A DNA stretch of 64,000 nucleotides from Gordonia westfalica (lineage in GTDB: Bacteria > Actinomycetota > Actinomycetes > Mycobacteriales > Mycobacteriaceae), in contig NZ_FNLM01000034.1 in assembly GCF_900105725.1 (NCBI RefSeq), positions 2,728,001 through 2,792,000 on the forward strand. The letters are read 5' to 3'. A model generated the notes under the pieces. It did no database searches, was not told the DNA's origin, and was given only the letters and a program-made list of their open reading frames with translations. Numbering within the stretch: the first letter of the stretch is position 1; every line of letters starts with the position of its first letter. This document shows, in pieces, positions 26,110-34,683 of this stretch. The position numbers and the translations under genes are program-made.

Positions 26110-26556
26110 GTGCTGCGTTTCGATCCCTTTTCCGACATGGATGCCTGGGCCCGGGGGATGCTGACCGGTTCGGCTGCCGGGACCGCGCGTACACCGAAGT
26201 TCATGCCCTTGGACCTCTACAAGGTCGAGGATCACTACGTGCTCATCGCCGACCTACCCGGAGCGGACCCGGGCTCGATCGACGTGAGCGTCGACAACGG
26301 CGTACTCACGCTGTCCGCCCAGCGGAGCACCCCGTCCGACGAGGGCGTCCAGTGGCTCGCCAGCGAGCGGTTCTCCGGAACCTATCGACGCCAACTCACG
26401 CTCGGCGACTCCATCGACAGCGCCGGCATCTCCGCCCGCTACGACAACGGCGTGCTCACCGTGACCATCCCGGTGGCCGAGAAGGCCAAGCCGCGTCGGA
26501 TCGAGGTGGAGAGCACCGGCAGTCCGCAGGCCATCGAGACCGGAACCGTCACGTAG
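26110..26556 (+). CDS. Small heat shock protein, Hsp20 family
   Basis: A 148-residue alpha-crystallin-type chaperone. A short N-terminal arm (LRFDPFSDMDAWARG) is followed by the alpha-crystallin domain from about residue 32 (FMPLDLYKVEDHYVLIADLPG) to the strand ARYDNGVLTVTIPVAEKAKPRRI. Such proteins form oligomers that hold unfolding proteins in the cytoplasm without ATP. GTG 26110 has a near-perfect AGGAGGTGAA site. The CIRCE element upstream predicts HrcA control. It ends at a bidirectional terminator. Confidence 0.94.
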   Translation: MLRFDPFSDMDAWARGMLTGSAAGTARTPKFMPLDLYKVEDHYVLIADLPGADPGSIDVSVDNGVLTLSAQRSTPSDEGVQWLASERFSGTYRRQLTLGDSIDSAGISARYDNGVLTVTIPVAEKAKPRRIEVESTGSPQAIETGTVT

Positions 26557-26601
26557 TCCGAAATCCCTCTCCCGCAACATCATCGGGAGGACACATCAAA
26601 T

Positions 26602-26633
26602 CGGCCGGTTCGCCGGGGACGGCGAACCGGCCG
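26602..26633. terminator. Bidirectional terminator between hsp20 and EAL gene
   Basis: A perfect 13-base stem CGGCCGGTTCGCC / GGCGAACCGGCCG around loop GGGGAC, between two convergent genes. Confidence 0.8.
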
Positions 26634-26661
26634 GTTGGTCTGCAGAAGCCTGACGACCGGG

Positions 26662-27846
26662 CTACCTGCCGGCCCACGTGGCGAGCGGCTGCGGCCGACC
26701 GAAGAAGAAGCCCTGCGCATAGTCGAAGCCGAGCTCGGTGAGGACCCCGAGCACGTCGTCGCTCTCGATGCCCTCGGCCACCATCCGCAGACCGGTGGCC
26801 GCCGCCATCTCCGAGATCGCCCGCACCACAGCACGATCGGAATGACTGTGGACGAGTTGGGCGATCAGCGTGCGATCGACCTTCAGGACGTCGACGGGCA
26901 GATCCCGCACATATCGGAGGGCGGAGAAACCGGCACCGAGATCGTCGACGCAGATCGTGCACCCGAGATCGTGCAGCGCGTTGACGGTGCGGGCCGCGGA
27001 GGTCTCGAGCCGGATGACCTGGTCCTCTCGGACCTCTATCCAGACCCGGGCCGGATCGACGCCGTGGTCGCGGATCAGGCCGTCGAGGAAGCAAGCGAGA
27101 CCGTCGTCGGACAGCTGCTGCGCGGAGAGGTTGAGGGAGACGAAGGCCTCCTCCCCGGCGAGGTCGGAGATGTCGGTGGCCAGATCCCGGATGGCCTCCC
27201 CGATCGCGTGCCGGCCGATCGGCGCGAGGAGCGAGATACCCTCGGCCACAGCGAGAAACGCGTCGGGAGACAGCACTCCTGATTCGGTGTGCCACCGCAG
27301 GAGCGACTCGTACCCGACCACCCGCCGGTCCGGCATCGCGACGATCGGCTGGTAGAAGACCGAGAAGTCCCGCTCGACCGACCGGGTGAGCCACGCCGCG
27401 AGGTCGACCTCCGCACTGATCTGCCGCACCATGCTCGAACGTGCGAACTCGACGTGCACCCGCCGGGTGAGGGCGACACACAGGGCGGCGTCGGCGTGCC
27501 GCACCAGATCCGCCTCATCGCAGACCGACTCGAGGTCGGCGCCGACGGCGACGCCCATGCAGACATCGAGGAATCCGCTGCGGTCCCCGTCGCTGACGGT
27601 GTGCGCACCCAGTTTCCGGCGGGCAGCGTCGATCAGGGCATCGTGACCACCGTCCTCCGACGACAGGGAGATCAGCCAGTGCAGGTCCGACCGGCGCTCG
27701 AACCGGGCGCGCGGACTGATCGGCATCAGGACCTGCTCGACGAACAGTTCGGCGATCGATACGGCCGCCCCATGCCCATAGGCGACGACAGCACGGTGAT
27801 AGGGGTCGACCGAGACCGCGATCACCGTTGCACCGCGGTTCAACAC
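26662..27846 (-). CDS. c-di-GMP phosphodiesterase (EAL domain) with degenerate GGDEF-like N-terminus
   Basis: About 394 residues. The EAL domain covers the C-terminal 255 residues: YESLLRW (ESL for EAL, catalytic Glu kept), SLNLSAQQL, DDLGAGFSALRYVRDLPVDVLKVDR, EGIES and the final FFFGRPQP. The metal-binding Glu and Asp residues are present, so it should hydrolyse c-di-GMP to pGpG. The N-terminal part looks like the tail of a degenerate GGDEF domain (LVRHADAALCVALTR) without the GGDEF motif. I use GTG 27846 because the extension towards 27969 (TTG) reads as non-coding. It faces away from the GGDEF gene at 28376. The M. tuberculosis counterpart is Rv1357c. Confidence 0.88.
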   Translation of the reverse strand: MLNRGATVIAVSVDPYHRAVVAYGHGAAVSIAELFVEQVLMPISPRARFERRSDLHWLISLSSEDGGHDALIDAARRKLGAHTVSDGDRSGFLDVCMGVAVGADLESVCDEADLVRHADAALCVALTRRVHVEFARSSMVRQISAEVDLAAWLTRSVERDFSVFYQPIVAMPDRRVVGYESLLRWHTESGVLSPDAFLAVAEGISLLAPIGRHAIGEAIRDLATDISDLAGEEAFVSLNLSAQQLSDDGLACFLDGLIRDHGVDPARVWIEVREDQVIRLETSAARTVNALHDLGCTICVDDLGAGFSALRYVRDLPVDVLKVDRTLIAQLVHSHSDRAVVRAISEMAAATGLRMVAEGIESDDVLGVLTELGFDYAQGFFFGRPQPLATWAGR

Positions 27847-28375
27847 TCCGTCATCTGTTCTCGTCCGATCCCCCGACCGCGGCCCGGTCGCCACGCCCTC
27901 TTGTGGGCGAGACTTTACTCGTCGAGACCCCCGTTCGGCACTGCGCGACGCGGCCAGGAGTCTCCACAAATCATCGGATTCGGCCTGACGAATCGACCGT
28001 TTCGGTTAGTGTCGGCAATCACGACGCCGCGCGCCACCCCTGGGTCGGAACGTATAATTCGGCCTCGGTATCCGATGACCTCCGGCGTCGCTTGACTATT
28101 ATCCGATTCGGCCGAGCCCGGCGCCGATCTCGCACAGTGGGACAGCGAGGGACACGAGGTGACCAATTCCCGACGCCACGCAACCACATTTGCTTTTCAT
28201 CTCATCACCGAATCAATTAGAGAGGCTAGGAAACGACTGGTACGGTTGACCCGAGTCCTGGGTGCGACGCCACTCAGGATTCGTTAGTTCAAGTTACGAT
28301 TTCGTTCTCGTAAATCATCTTCGGAGTTCCCGTGGCCGCTTGCGCGGCCATACCGACGGAAAGCGGTCCCGGCGT
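27847..28375. promoter_or_regulatory. Divergent control region between EAL and GGDEF genes
   Basis: About 530 bases without a convincing gene. It is clearly richer in A and T than its surroundings, especially 27960-28330. A TATAAT box on the plus strand is at 28053-28058 and a TTGACT at 28092. It must hold the promoters of two opposing c-di-GMP enzymes. I compared it by eye with the GEMM c-di-GMP riboswitch and saw no match. Confidence 0.5.
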
Positions 28376-29557
28376 ATGGCCTTGATCAGGAATGTGATGC
28401 GCCGCTACGACGCGCGCTCCATGGCAACGCTGATCAGCACCGGTGGCGTTCTCCCCCTTCCTCTCATCGCCGTGCTCGCACCCGACACCGTGGAACCCGG
28501 GAAGATGGGCCTCCTGATGGCCATCTGGTCGTTCATCGCCCTGGTGTTCGCCGTGACCGCACTGCGTCGCCGGCTGACGGACCGGGAATTCGCGGTCCTC
28601 GGCGGACTCGGGATCGCCGGGATCGGCGGTACGTCGCTCATCCTCGCCAACCCCCTGGCCGCTGCGCTCGTGCTGGCCATCGTGGCGGCGATCCCGGCCA
28701 TCGGCGCGATCACCGCGTCCACCCGGCTGATCCTCTCTCACCTGGCGATCGCCATCGCATGCGCGGCCGCCGTGCTCTTGAACCTCGCGGACTCGGGTCC
28801 TACGTTCCTGATCAGTTTCGGCGCGTTGTTCGGGATCATCATCGTGCCGGTGTTCCTGGTGGTGGCGCTGCGCAAGTCCATGGAGGCCGTTCTCGATCAG
28901 CAGACCAGGCTGTGCGGAATCGACCCGCTGACCGGCCTGCTCAACCGTCGCGGATTCCTCATCCGGGCCTCGCAGCTGTTGTCGGCTGCGCGCTCGTCCA
29001 CCGGACGGATCGGCATCCTGCTGCTCGACGTCGATCACTTCAAGCGGATCAACGACGAGTACGGTCACCTGGCCGGGGACGGCGTCCTCCTCTCCGCGTC
29101 CGCAGCGATCCGCGAACACGCTCCGGTCGGCTCGGAGGTGTGCCGATACGGCGGCGAGGAGTTCCTGATGTTCCACGTCGTCCACGACGAGGACGAACTG
29201 TGGCTCTGCGCCGAACGCCTCCGCGCCGCGGTGGCCGCGACCGCGCCGGTGACGGTGAGTGTCGGAGGTGTCTGCGCACCGTTGGTGTCCTCACGCGGCG
29301 GCGAGGCCCGCTCCACCGACGACGTCATCGGAAACCTGCTGGGCCAGGCCGACGAGTGCGTGTACCGGGCCAAGGAGTGCGGCCGCGACACCACGGTCAT
29401 CGACTCGATCGGCCCGGTCATCTGGAACGACGGAACGCTGAGCGTCCACGCGGCCGAGGATCCGCCGGCGTCACCGCCGTCGGCGAGCCTGTACGAGGTG
29501 TTCTACCAGCGTCCGGGGGACTTCGAGGAGATGGACACCCGCCCGGGGAGGCTCTGA
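28376..29557 (+). CDS. Membrane-bound diguanylate cyclase (GGDEF domain)
   Basis: A 393-residue protein. The N-terminal about 165 residues form roughly six membrane helices (from ATLISTGGVLPLPLIAVLA to FGIIIVPVFLVVAL). The GGDEF domain starts at DPLTGLLNRRGF (about residue 183) and has LLDVDHFKRINDEYGH and the active signature YGGEEF (about residue 260). It should make c-di-GMP from two GTP. There is no EAL domain, unlike Rv1354c of M. tuberculosis. ATG 28376 gives a sensible membrane N-terminus; the frame is open upstream. It is divergent from the EAL gene and overlaps the convergent next gene by 55 bases. Confidence 0.9.
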   Translation: MALIRNVMRRYDARSMATLISTGGVLPLPLIAVLAPDTVEPGKMGLLMAIWSFIALVFAVTALRRRLTDREFAVLGGLGIAGIGGTSLILANPLAAALVLAIVAAIPAIGAITASTRLILSHLAIAIACAAAVLLNLADSGPTFLISFGALFGIIIVPVFLVVALRKSMEAVLDQQTRLCGIDPLTGLLNRRGFLIRASQLLSAARSSTGRIGILLLDVDHFKRINDEYGHLAGDGVLLSASAAIREHAPVGSEVCRYGGEEFLMFHVVHDEDELWLCAERLRAAVAATAPVTVSVGGVCAPLVSSRGGEARSTDDVIGNLLGQADECVYRAKECGRDTTVIDSIGPVIWNDGTLSVHAAEDPPASPPSASLYEVFYQRPGDFEEMDTRPGRL

Positions 29558-30264
29558 GCATGCCCCGGCGATTGCAGGATGTCGGCTTCCATACGCATCC
29601 GGCGCCAGGTCTCCTCGGTGGTGTGTTCCTGGAGGCGGACGAGATCCCACCACATCAGGCGCGTGCGGTAGCGCTCGTCGGGGAACGGCGTCGGCGGCAC
29701 GGACTCGTCGACGCGTCCACCACCCGACTGCCAGCGCCGCAGCACGTGATCGGCCGCAGTGGCCATCATGTGGTCGGTGCCCGACATCTCCATGATGACC
29801 AGTCCCAGCCGGGACAGCTGTCCGGCCACGGACCTCGCGATGGGCGAGCGCTCGTCGACCCAGGCCGTCTTGACCTCGACGATCCCGCCCGCCAGCCGCT
29901 CTTCGATGGCGTTGACGAGTTGCACCTGACCGGGCTGCCCGGCCCACTCGACGAGGGCGTGCGACTGCGCCGCGGCATTGAACCGCGGCTGAACGCGCAG
30001 ACCTCCGCGGACCTGGTCGGTCTCGTCGAGGACAGCGAAGAACAGCGCCGTTCCCGCACCCGAGGAGACCTCGTCGTAGTCGAGTGCCGCCGCACAGCCG
30101 TGCCGTTCGTATGACGCCGCGGCACCGGCCAGATACCGGTCCCACAGGTCCCTCTCGCGCCGCGGGCTGGCCGCGATGACCGTGTACTCCGTACCGGCCT
30201 CCCGGGCGGTGGCCCGAAGCATGCCGGTCTTGACCACTTCACTGGCGGTTTTCGTCGTATTCAT
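29503..30264 (-). CDS. Uncharacterised protein, Rv1356c-position; possible GNAT/acyltransferase-like fold
   Basis: A 253-residue soluble protein with no motif I can name with confidence. A central block reads TALFFAVLDETDQVRGGLRV, then a segment with alternating strands and helices (VEVKTAWVDERSPIARSVAG, LGLVIMEMSGTDHM) and a C-terminal MWWDLVRLQEHT. The strand-turn-helix order recalls N-acyl amino acid synthase or autoinducer-synthase type acyltransferases, but that is a weak fold guess. It is divergent from the ThiF-nitroreductase gene (174 bases apart), the same pairing as Rv1356c and Rv1355c. ATG 30264 starts MNTTKTASEV. Confidence 0.7.
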   Translation of the reverse strand: MNTTKTASEVVKTGMLRATAREAGTEYTVIAASPRRERDLWDRYLAGAAASYERHGCAAALDYDEVSSGAGTALFFAVLDETDQVRGGLRVQPRFNAAAQSHALVEWAGQPGQVQLVNAIEERLAGGIVEVKTAWVDERSPIARSVAGQLSRLGLVIMEMSGTDHMMATAADHVLRRWQSGGGRVDESVPPTPFPDERYRTRLMWWDLVRLQEHTTEETWRRMRMEADILQSPGHAQSLPGRVSISSKSPGRW

Positions 30265-30438
30265 CGCAGTATTGTGCCTTCCAGAAAATTAGGAATTCGT
30301 TGCGAGATCTCCCCTGACCCCGCGTGTTATGTTGCCACAGGAACGTTTTTGTGCGGGGCGACAAGCTATCTTCCGGTCGGAGAATCTGCGCTAATCGGCC
30401 CAGTTGGCGACGCCGAGTCCAGTAAGTCACGATGAGGT

Positions 30439-32556
30439 ATGCCCTCCGCGCCGACCACTGCCGCCATCCTGTACTCCGAGTCCGAAGTACCCGTTTCCCT
30501 CTTCGCCGACGACACGATCGACAGAGCGGACCTGACGGATCAGACCACGCGCGCACTCGATGAGATCCTCCCTCCGGTCGACCCAGCTCTCCGAGCCGAA
30601 AAACCTCGATTCGCGTACTATTCGTGGCGCAGATCGCTGATAAAGATCCCCGGACCGGGATCTTTTCGTCGACTTCGGCTAGACCGCAACCGGCATAAGC
30701 TGACTGCTGCGGACCTCGATACCGCCGCGAATCTGCGCATCGGCATCGTCGGCCTGAGCGTGGGTCATGCCATCGCACTCACCCTGGCCCTCGAAGGATT
30801 GGCCGGAGAATTGCGACTGGCCGATTTTGACGACCTCGAACTGACCAATATGAATCGAATTCCGGCCACATTGCTGGATATCTCCGCAAACAAGGCTGTC
30901 GTCGCTTCTCGTCGAATTTCGGAAATCGACCCCTACCTGAAGACGACTGTTTTCACAGAAGGCATAACCACGGAGAACATCGACGAATTCCTCGACGGAC
31001 TCGACCTCGTCGTCGAAGAGTGTGACTCATTCGACGTGAAGGTGCTGGTGCGGCACCGCTGTCGCGAACTGGGAATTCCGGTGCTGATGGAGACGAGTGA
31101 CGGCGGAACCCTCGACGTGGAGCGATTCGACCTCGAACCGGGTCGCCCGCTGTTCCACGGCCTCGCCGGAGACCTCCGCATCGAGGACCTCGTGGGCCTC
31201 GACCGCGCACACCTCACCCCGCTGGCCGTCAAGGTCCTCGAGCCCGCCAGGGTCACCGCGTCGATGGCGGCCTCCGCGATCGAACTCGGACACACGGTCA
31301 CGGCATGGCCGCAGCTGGCCGGCGACGTACTGCTCGGCGGCGCGACGGTCGCCGCCGCGGTCCGCCGCCTCGTCCAGGGCAGGCCGCTGCCGTCCGGGCG
31401 CGTGCGCTTCGACCGCGACACCTGGCTCGACGGGCTCACCGATCCCCGCGGCGAATCCGCCGGTGGTTCCCGCGGCGAATCCGCCGGTGCCGCCGAGTCG
31501 TTCGCGCGCCGGGAGATCCCGGTCGAGGAGATGTCCGACCTCGAACTGATCACGCACGCTGCGTCGCGTGCCCCGTCGGCGGGCAACCAGCAGCCGTGGC
31601 GGATCAGTGTCGACGACGACACCGTCACGATCGCCCTCGACCGGTCGCGCACCTCGGCGCTCGACGTCGGGCACCGCGCCTCGGCGGTGGCGGTGGGCGC
31701 CGCCCTCCACAACGCCCGAGTCGCGGCCGCCAGTCGTGGCGTGCTCGACGACATCGAGATCGTCGGGGACGACCAGACGGTGCTCGGACGTGTCCGGCTC
31801 AAGGGGGTCGGTGCGGGAGTACGTGCTCCCGAGTACGAACGCGACCTCCGGGCCCTGCTCGCGCGGAGCACCCGACGCGGCCCCGGCGACGGTTCGCCTC
31901 TCGGCGACGACGACCTGATCCGCCTCACCGATGTCGCCGACACCGAGGCCACCCGACTCGTACCGCTGGCCGATCGCACGGGCCTCGCGACCTTCGCCTC
32001 GATCTCCGACCGCTCCGACCGGGCGCGCTTCCTGACCCCCGAACTGCACCGCGAGATGTTCGCCGAACTCACCGCCGACCCCACCGCGGGCGCCGGGATC
32101 GACATCGCCTCCCTCGATCTGCCGCCGGCCATGGCCGGGATGATCGACGTGCTCCGGCGGGCCGACGTGATGTCCCTACTCGACGAATGGGGCGGTGGCG
32201 CCGCACTGGGTGCGGACGCGGCGGCCCGGGTCCGCACGGCGTCGGGAATCCTGCTCCTGGTCCAGCGTGGGCGGACACCGGCCGACTACCTGCGGGCCGG
32301 GCTCGTCGTCCAGCAGCTCTGGACGACCGCCGAACAACTCGGCTACGCCGTGCACCCCATGACGCCGGCGTTCCTGTACGCCCTCGACGAGGCGACCGCG
32401 CGCACGCTGTCGAAGAACCAGGGCGATCTCCTCGCCGCTCTGCGCCGTGAGATGGACGAGTTGTGCCCGGTCGCCGACGACGAAGCCGTCACCATCGCGC
32501 TGCGTGTGTCCCGCTCGGACAAGCCGGTCGTGCGCAGCCGACGACTGGCCCCCTGA
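30439..32556 (+). CDS. ThiF/E1-like adenylyltransferase fused to nitroreductase domain (MoeY, Rv1355c-like)
   Basis: A 705-residue two-domain protein. Residues about 50-330 are an E1-like ThiF/MoeB domain: IGIVGLSVGHAIALTLALEG (ATP-binding loop), DFDDLELTNMNRIPA (Arg and Asp of the adenylation site) and the Lys in ISANKAVVASRR. No Cys-x-x-Cys zinc pairs were seen. A short repeated linker (SRGESAG twice) leads to a nitroreductase domain, residues about 355-705, with RAPSAGNQQPWRISV for FMN binding. It is named MoeY in M. tuberculosis, but the domain content suggests adenylation plus flavin redox chemistry on a peptide or metabolite, not molybdopterin work. An internal hairpin at 30642 is notable. 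It ends one base before the convergent thioesterase stop. Confidence 0.88.
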   Translation: MPSAPTTAAILYSESEVPVSLFADDTIDRADLTDQTTRALDEILPPVDPALRAEKPRFAYYSWRRSLIKIPGPGSFRRLRLDRNRHKLTAADLDTAANLRIGIVGLSVGHAIALTLALEGLAGELRLADFDDLELTNMNRIPATLLDISANKAVVASRRISEIDPYLKTTVFTEGITTENIDEFLDGLDLVVEECDSFDVKVLVRHRCRELGIPVLMETSDGGTLDVERFDLEPGRPLFHGLAGDLRIEDLVGLDRAHLTPLAVKVLEPARVTASMAASAIELGHTVTAWPQLAGDVLLGGATVAAAVRRLVQGRPLPSGRVRFDRDTWLDGLTDPRGESAGGSRGESAGAAESFARREIPVEEMSDLELITHAASRAPSAGNQQPWRISVDDDTVTIALDRSRTSALDVGHRASAVAVGAALHNARVAAASRGVLDDIEIVGDDQTVLGRVRLKGVGAGVRAPEYERDLRALLARSTRRGPGDGSPLGDDDLIRLTDVADTEATRLVPLADRTGLATFASISDRSDRARFLTPELHREMFAELTADPTAGAGIDIASLDLPPAMAGMIDVLRRADVMSLLDEWGGGAALGADAAARVRTASGILLLVQRGRTPADYLRAGLVVQQLWTTAEQLGYAVHPMTPAFLYALDEATARTLSKNQGDLLAALRREMDELCPVADDEAVTIALRVSRSDKPVVRSRRLAP
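30642..30666 (+). promoter_or_regulatory. Terminator-like hairpin inside the ThiF-nitroreductase gene
   Basis: AAAGATCCC, loop CGGACC, GGGATCTTT, then one more T (nine-pair stem) about 200 bases into the gene. In this GC-rich genome such an A/T-closed hairpin with a T tail is rare and resembles an intrinsic terminator or attenuator. It is within translated sequence (residues about 69-76), so it may be coincidental. Confidence 0.4.
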
Positions 32557-33207
32557 TCAGGCCTGGCCGGGATTGAGCTTGATGAACAGCGCGTCCATCT
32601 CGGCGCACAGCCGGTCACCGTCGTGCATGGTGCCCTTGATGAAGACCTTGCGTCCCTCGATCCGCTCCGCCCAGGCACGCACGCGCAGCGTCGTGTTGAG
32701 CGGGGTGATCGAGCGGTACTGCACGTTCAGGTAGGCGGTACGGCTGACGGCCTGCACCGCGACCGCCGACGCGAAACCGCCGATGTCGTCGAAGGCCACC
32801 GCGATGTGCCCGCCGTGGGCGGCGTTGTTGCCGCCGAGATGGAAGTCGCGGAACACCAGGTCGGCGACGACGGCGTCGTCGGTGACCTCGACCACCTCAT
32901 AGGGCGGGAGGGTGAGATTGCCGCGCGACGGCAGGTCGATGCGGGTTCCGGCCGGCGAATGCCACTCGTCGATGCGGACCTTCGCGAGCCGCTCGTTGAC
33001 GGCGGTCAGGTGCTCGATGAGTTCGTCGACGAGCTCGTCGTCGGGACAGGCATAGCGCGCGTTGTCCATGAGCAGGCGCACCTGTTCGCTGAACTCGCCG
33101 TACCGGGGGCCGCCGCGTTCGGTGGTGATGGCCGTATGGGCCCGGAAGCCACCCTCATGCGGGTCTTCCTCGACGGTCTCCACGGCACGGTCGTTCGCTT
33201 CACTCAC
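32557..33207 (-). CDS. Hot-dog fold thioesterase (PaaI-like)
   Basis: A 216-residue protein with a single hot-dog domain in its C-terminal half: FRDFHLGGNNAAHGGHIAVAFDDIGG, where the HGG turn and Asp are the thioesterase family landmarks, followed by YLNVQYRSITPLNTTLRVRA. It would hydrolyse an acyl-CoA thioester. The menB gene nearby makes DHNA-CoA, whose thioester must be cleaved before MenA acts, so a DHNA-CoA thioesterase role is possible but unproven. It stops one base from the convergent ThiF gene. ATG 33207. Confidence 0.82.
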   Translation of the reverse strand: MSEANDRAVETVEEDPHEGGFRAHTAITTERGGPRYGEFSEQVRLLMDNARYACPDDELVDELIEHLTAVNERLAKVRIDEWHSPAGTRIDLPSRGNLTLPPYEVVEVTDDAVVADLVFRDFHLGGNNAAHGGHIAVAFDDIGGFASAVAVQAVSRTAYLNVQYRSITPLNTTLRVRAWAERIEGRKVFIKGTMHDGDRLCAEMDALFIKLNPGQA

Positions 33208-33232
33208 CGGTCAACCGTATAAGAAGACCCAT

Positions 33233-33484
33233 TCAGTGGCCGGACTGGTGCTCCCCGCCGCCGGCCGAACGGTGCCGATCGGGACGACGGTGTGAGTCGA
33301 GATCGACACACGCCCCGTGGCCGACGAGGCCCCGTGGCGAGCCCGGCACGAAGTCGGGGACACCGCGTGGCCCGCGCTCCTTCTCATCCCGGATTTTCAC
33401 CGCCCGCCCCACGATGACGGCGACGACCGCGGCCAGCACACACCAGCCAACCGCGACGACGATAATCCACCCCCAGGTGTTCAT
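33233..33484 (-). CDS. Small membrane protein of unknown function
   Basis: 83 residues. One transmembrane helix (WGWIIVVAVGWCVLAAVVAVIVG) follows a three-residue start, then a charged, Gly/Pro/His-rich cytoplasmic tail. It matches no family I can name. It lies between the thioesterase gene, 25 bases downstream of it on the same strand, and divergent menB. Confidence 0.55.
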   Translation of the reverse strand: MNTWGWIIVVAVGWCVLAAVVAVIVGRAVKIRDEKERGPRGVPDFVPGSPRGLVGHGACVDLDSHRRPDRHRSAGGGEHQSGH

Positions 33485-33641
33485 GGGTCCATGAAAGCAT
33501 TGCGAACTGGGAATTTGCTGAAATTCCTCAACATATGTTCCCCGCCGATCTTCGTTTCACCAGGTCATTTGTCCCAGGTCCCCGTGTCGGGCTCCCCGTG
33601 CCGCCGAACAGACCCTCGCCCGTGGTCACTACTCTGAGCGC

Positions 33642-34613
33642 ATGAGCGCGACCGACGAGACCCAGACCGCCGCCCAGCCGTTCGATCCGGCCCAGTGGGC
33701 GCAGGTGCCCGGATTCGTCGGCCTCACCGACATCACCTACCACCGCCACGTGGGCGAGGGTCGCGAGAACGGCATCGTGCGAGTGGCCTTCGACCGGCCG
33801 GAGGTCCGCAACGCCTTCCGGCCGCACACCGTCGACGAGCTCTACCGGGTACTCGACCACGCACGCCGCTCCCCCGACGTCGGCACGATCCTGCTGACCG
33901 GCAACGGCCCGAGCCCCAAGGACGGCGGCTGGGCCTTCTGCAGCGGCGGCGACCAGCGCATCCGCGGACGTTCCGGGTACCAGTACGCGACCAGCCACGA
34001 TTCTGATGTCGTGAGCGCGGGCTCCGAGTCCGTCGACGAGGCCCGGGTGAAGGCCGAGGGCGGGCGACTCCACATCCTCGAGGTCCAGCGACTCATCCGC
34101 ACCATGCCGAAGGTGGTCATCGCGGTGGTCAACGGATGGGCCGCCGGCGGCGGCCACTCGCTGCACGTCGTGTGCGACCTGACCCTCGCCTCCGCCGAAC
34201 ACGCCCGGTTCAAGCAGACCGACGCCGATGTGGGCTCCTTCGACGCCGGATACGGCAGCGCCTACCTCGCCAAGCAGGTCGGCCAGAAGTTCGCCCGCGA
34301 GATCTTCTTCCTCGGTGAGGCCTACGACGCGGAGACCATGCACCGCATGGGAGCGGTCAACCGCGTCGCCGCGCACGCCGACCTGGAGAACACCGCCATC
34401 GAGTGGGCCCGCAAGATCAACGGCAAGTCACCGACCGCGCAGCGCATGCTGAAGTTCGCGTTCAACCTCACCGACGACGGGCTCATGGGACAGCAGGTGT
34501 TCGCCGGCGAGGCGACCCGCCTGGCCTACATGACCGACGAGGCCGTCGAGGGCCGGGATGCGTTTCTGGAGAAGCGCGATCCCCGCTGGGACGACTACCC
34601 CTACTACTACTGA
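33642..34613 (+). CDS. menB: 1,4-dihydroxy-2-naphthoyl-CoA synthase
   Basis: A 323-residue crotonase-fold enzyme that closes the second ring of menaquinone, turning o-succinylbenzoyl-CoA into DHNA-CoA. Visible are VRVAFDRPEVRNAFRPHTVDEL, CSGGDQRIRGRSGYQY (oxyanion loop), VNGWAAGGGHSLHVVCDLTLAS, the QTDADVGSFDAGYGSAYLA catalytic loop with Asp and Tyr, and the C-terminal RDPRWDDYPYYY. Length is slightly longer than E. coli MenB because of an N-terminal lead, as in actinobacteria. ATG 33642. The stop codon lies inside a 38-base tandem duplication. Confidence 0.97.
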   Translation: MSATDETQTAAQPFDPAQWAQVPGFVGLTDITYHRHVGEGRENGIVRVAFDRPEVRNAFRPHTVDELYRVLDHARRSPDVGTILLTGNGPSPKDGGWAFCSGGDQRIRGRSGYQYATSHDSDVVSAGSESVDEARVKAEGGRLHILEVQRLIRTMPKVVIAVVNGWAAGGGHSLHVVCDLTLASAEHARFKQTDADVGSFDAGYGSAYLAKQVGQKFAREIFFLGEAYDAETMHRMGAVNRVAAHADLENTAIEWARKINGKSPTAQRMLKFAFNLTDDGLMGQQVFAGEATRLAYMTDEAVEGRDAFLEKRDPRWDDYPYYY

Positions 34614-34683
34614 TCACTCGCTGCCTGAGGTGCGAGGAGCGCAAGTACTGATCACTCGCTGCCTGAGGTGCGAGGAGCGCAAG
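34608..34683. repeat. 38-base tandem duplication at the menB stop
   Basis: TACTGATCACTCGCTGCCTG and the next 18 bases occur twice in direct succession (34608-34645 and 34646-34683). The first copy includes the last codon and stop of menB. The second copy forms the left edge of the dispersed inverted-repeat element. Confidence 0.93.

Noticed and set aside
27847..28375. GEMM c-di-GMP riboswitch
   Set aside because: The location between c-di-GMP genes is suggestive, but I could not find the conserved core by eye.
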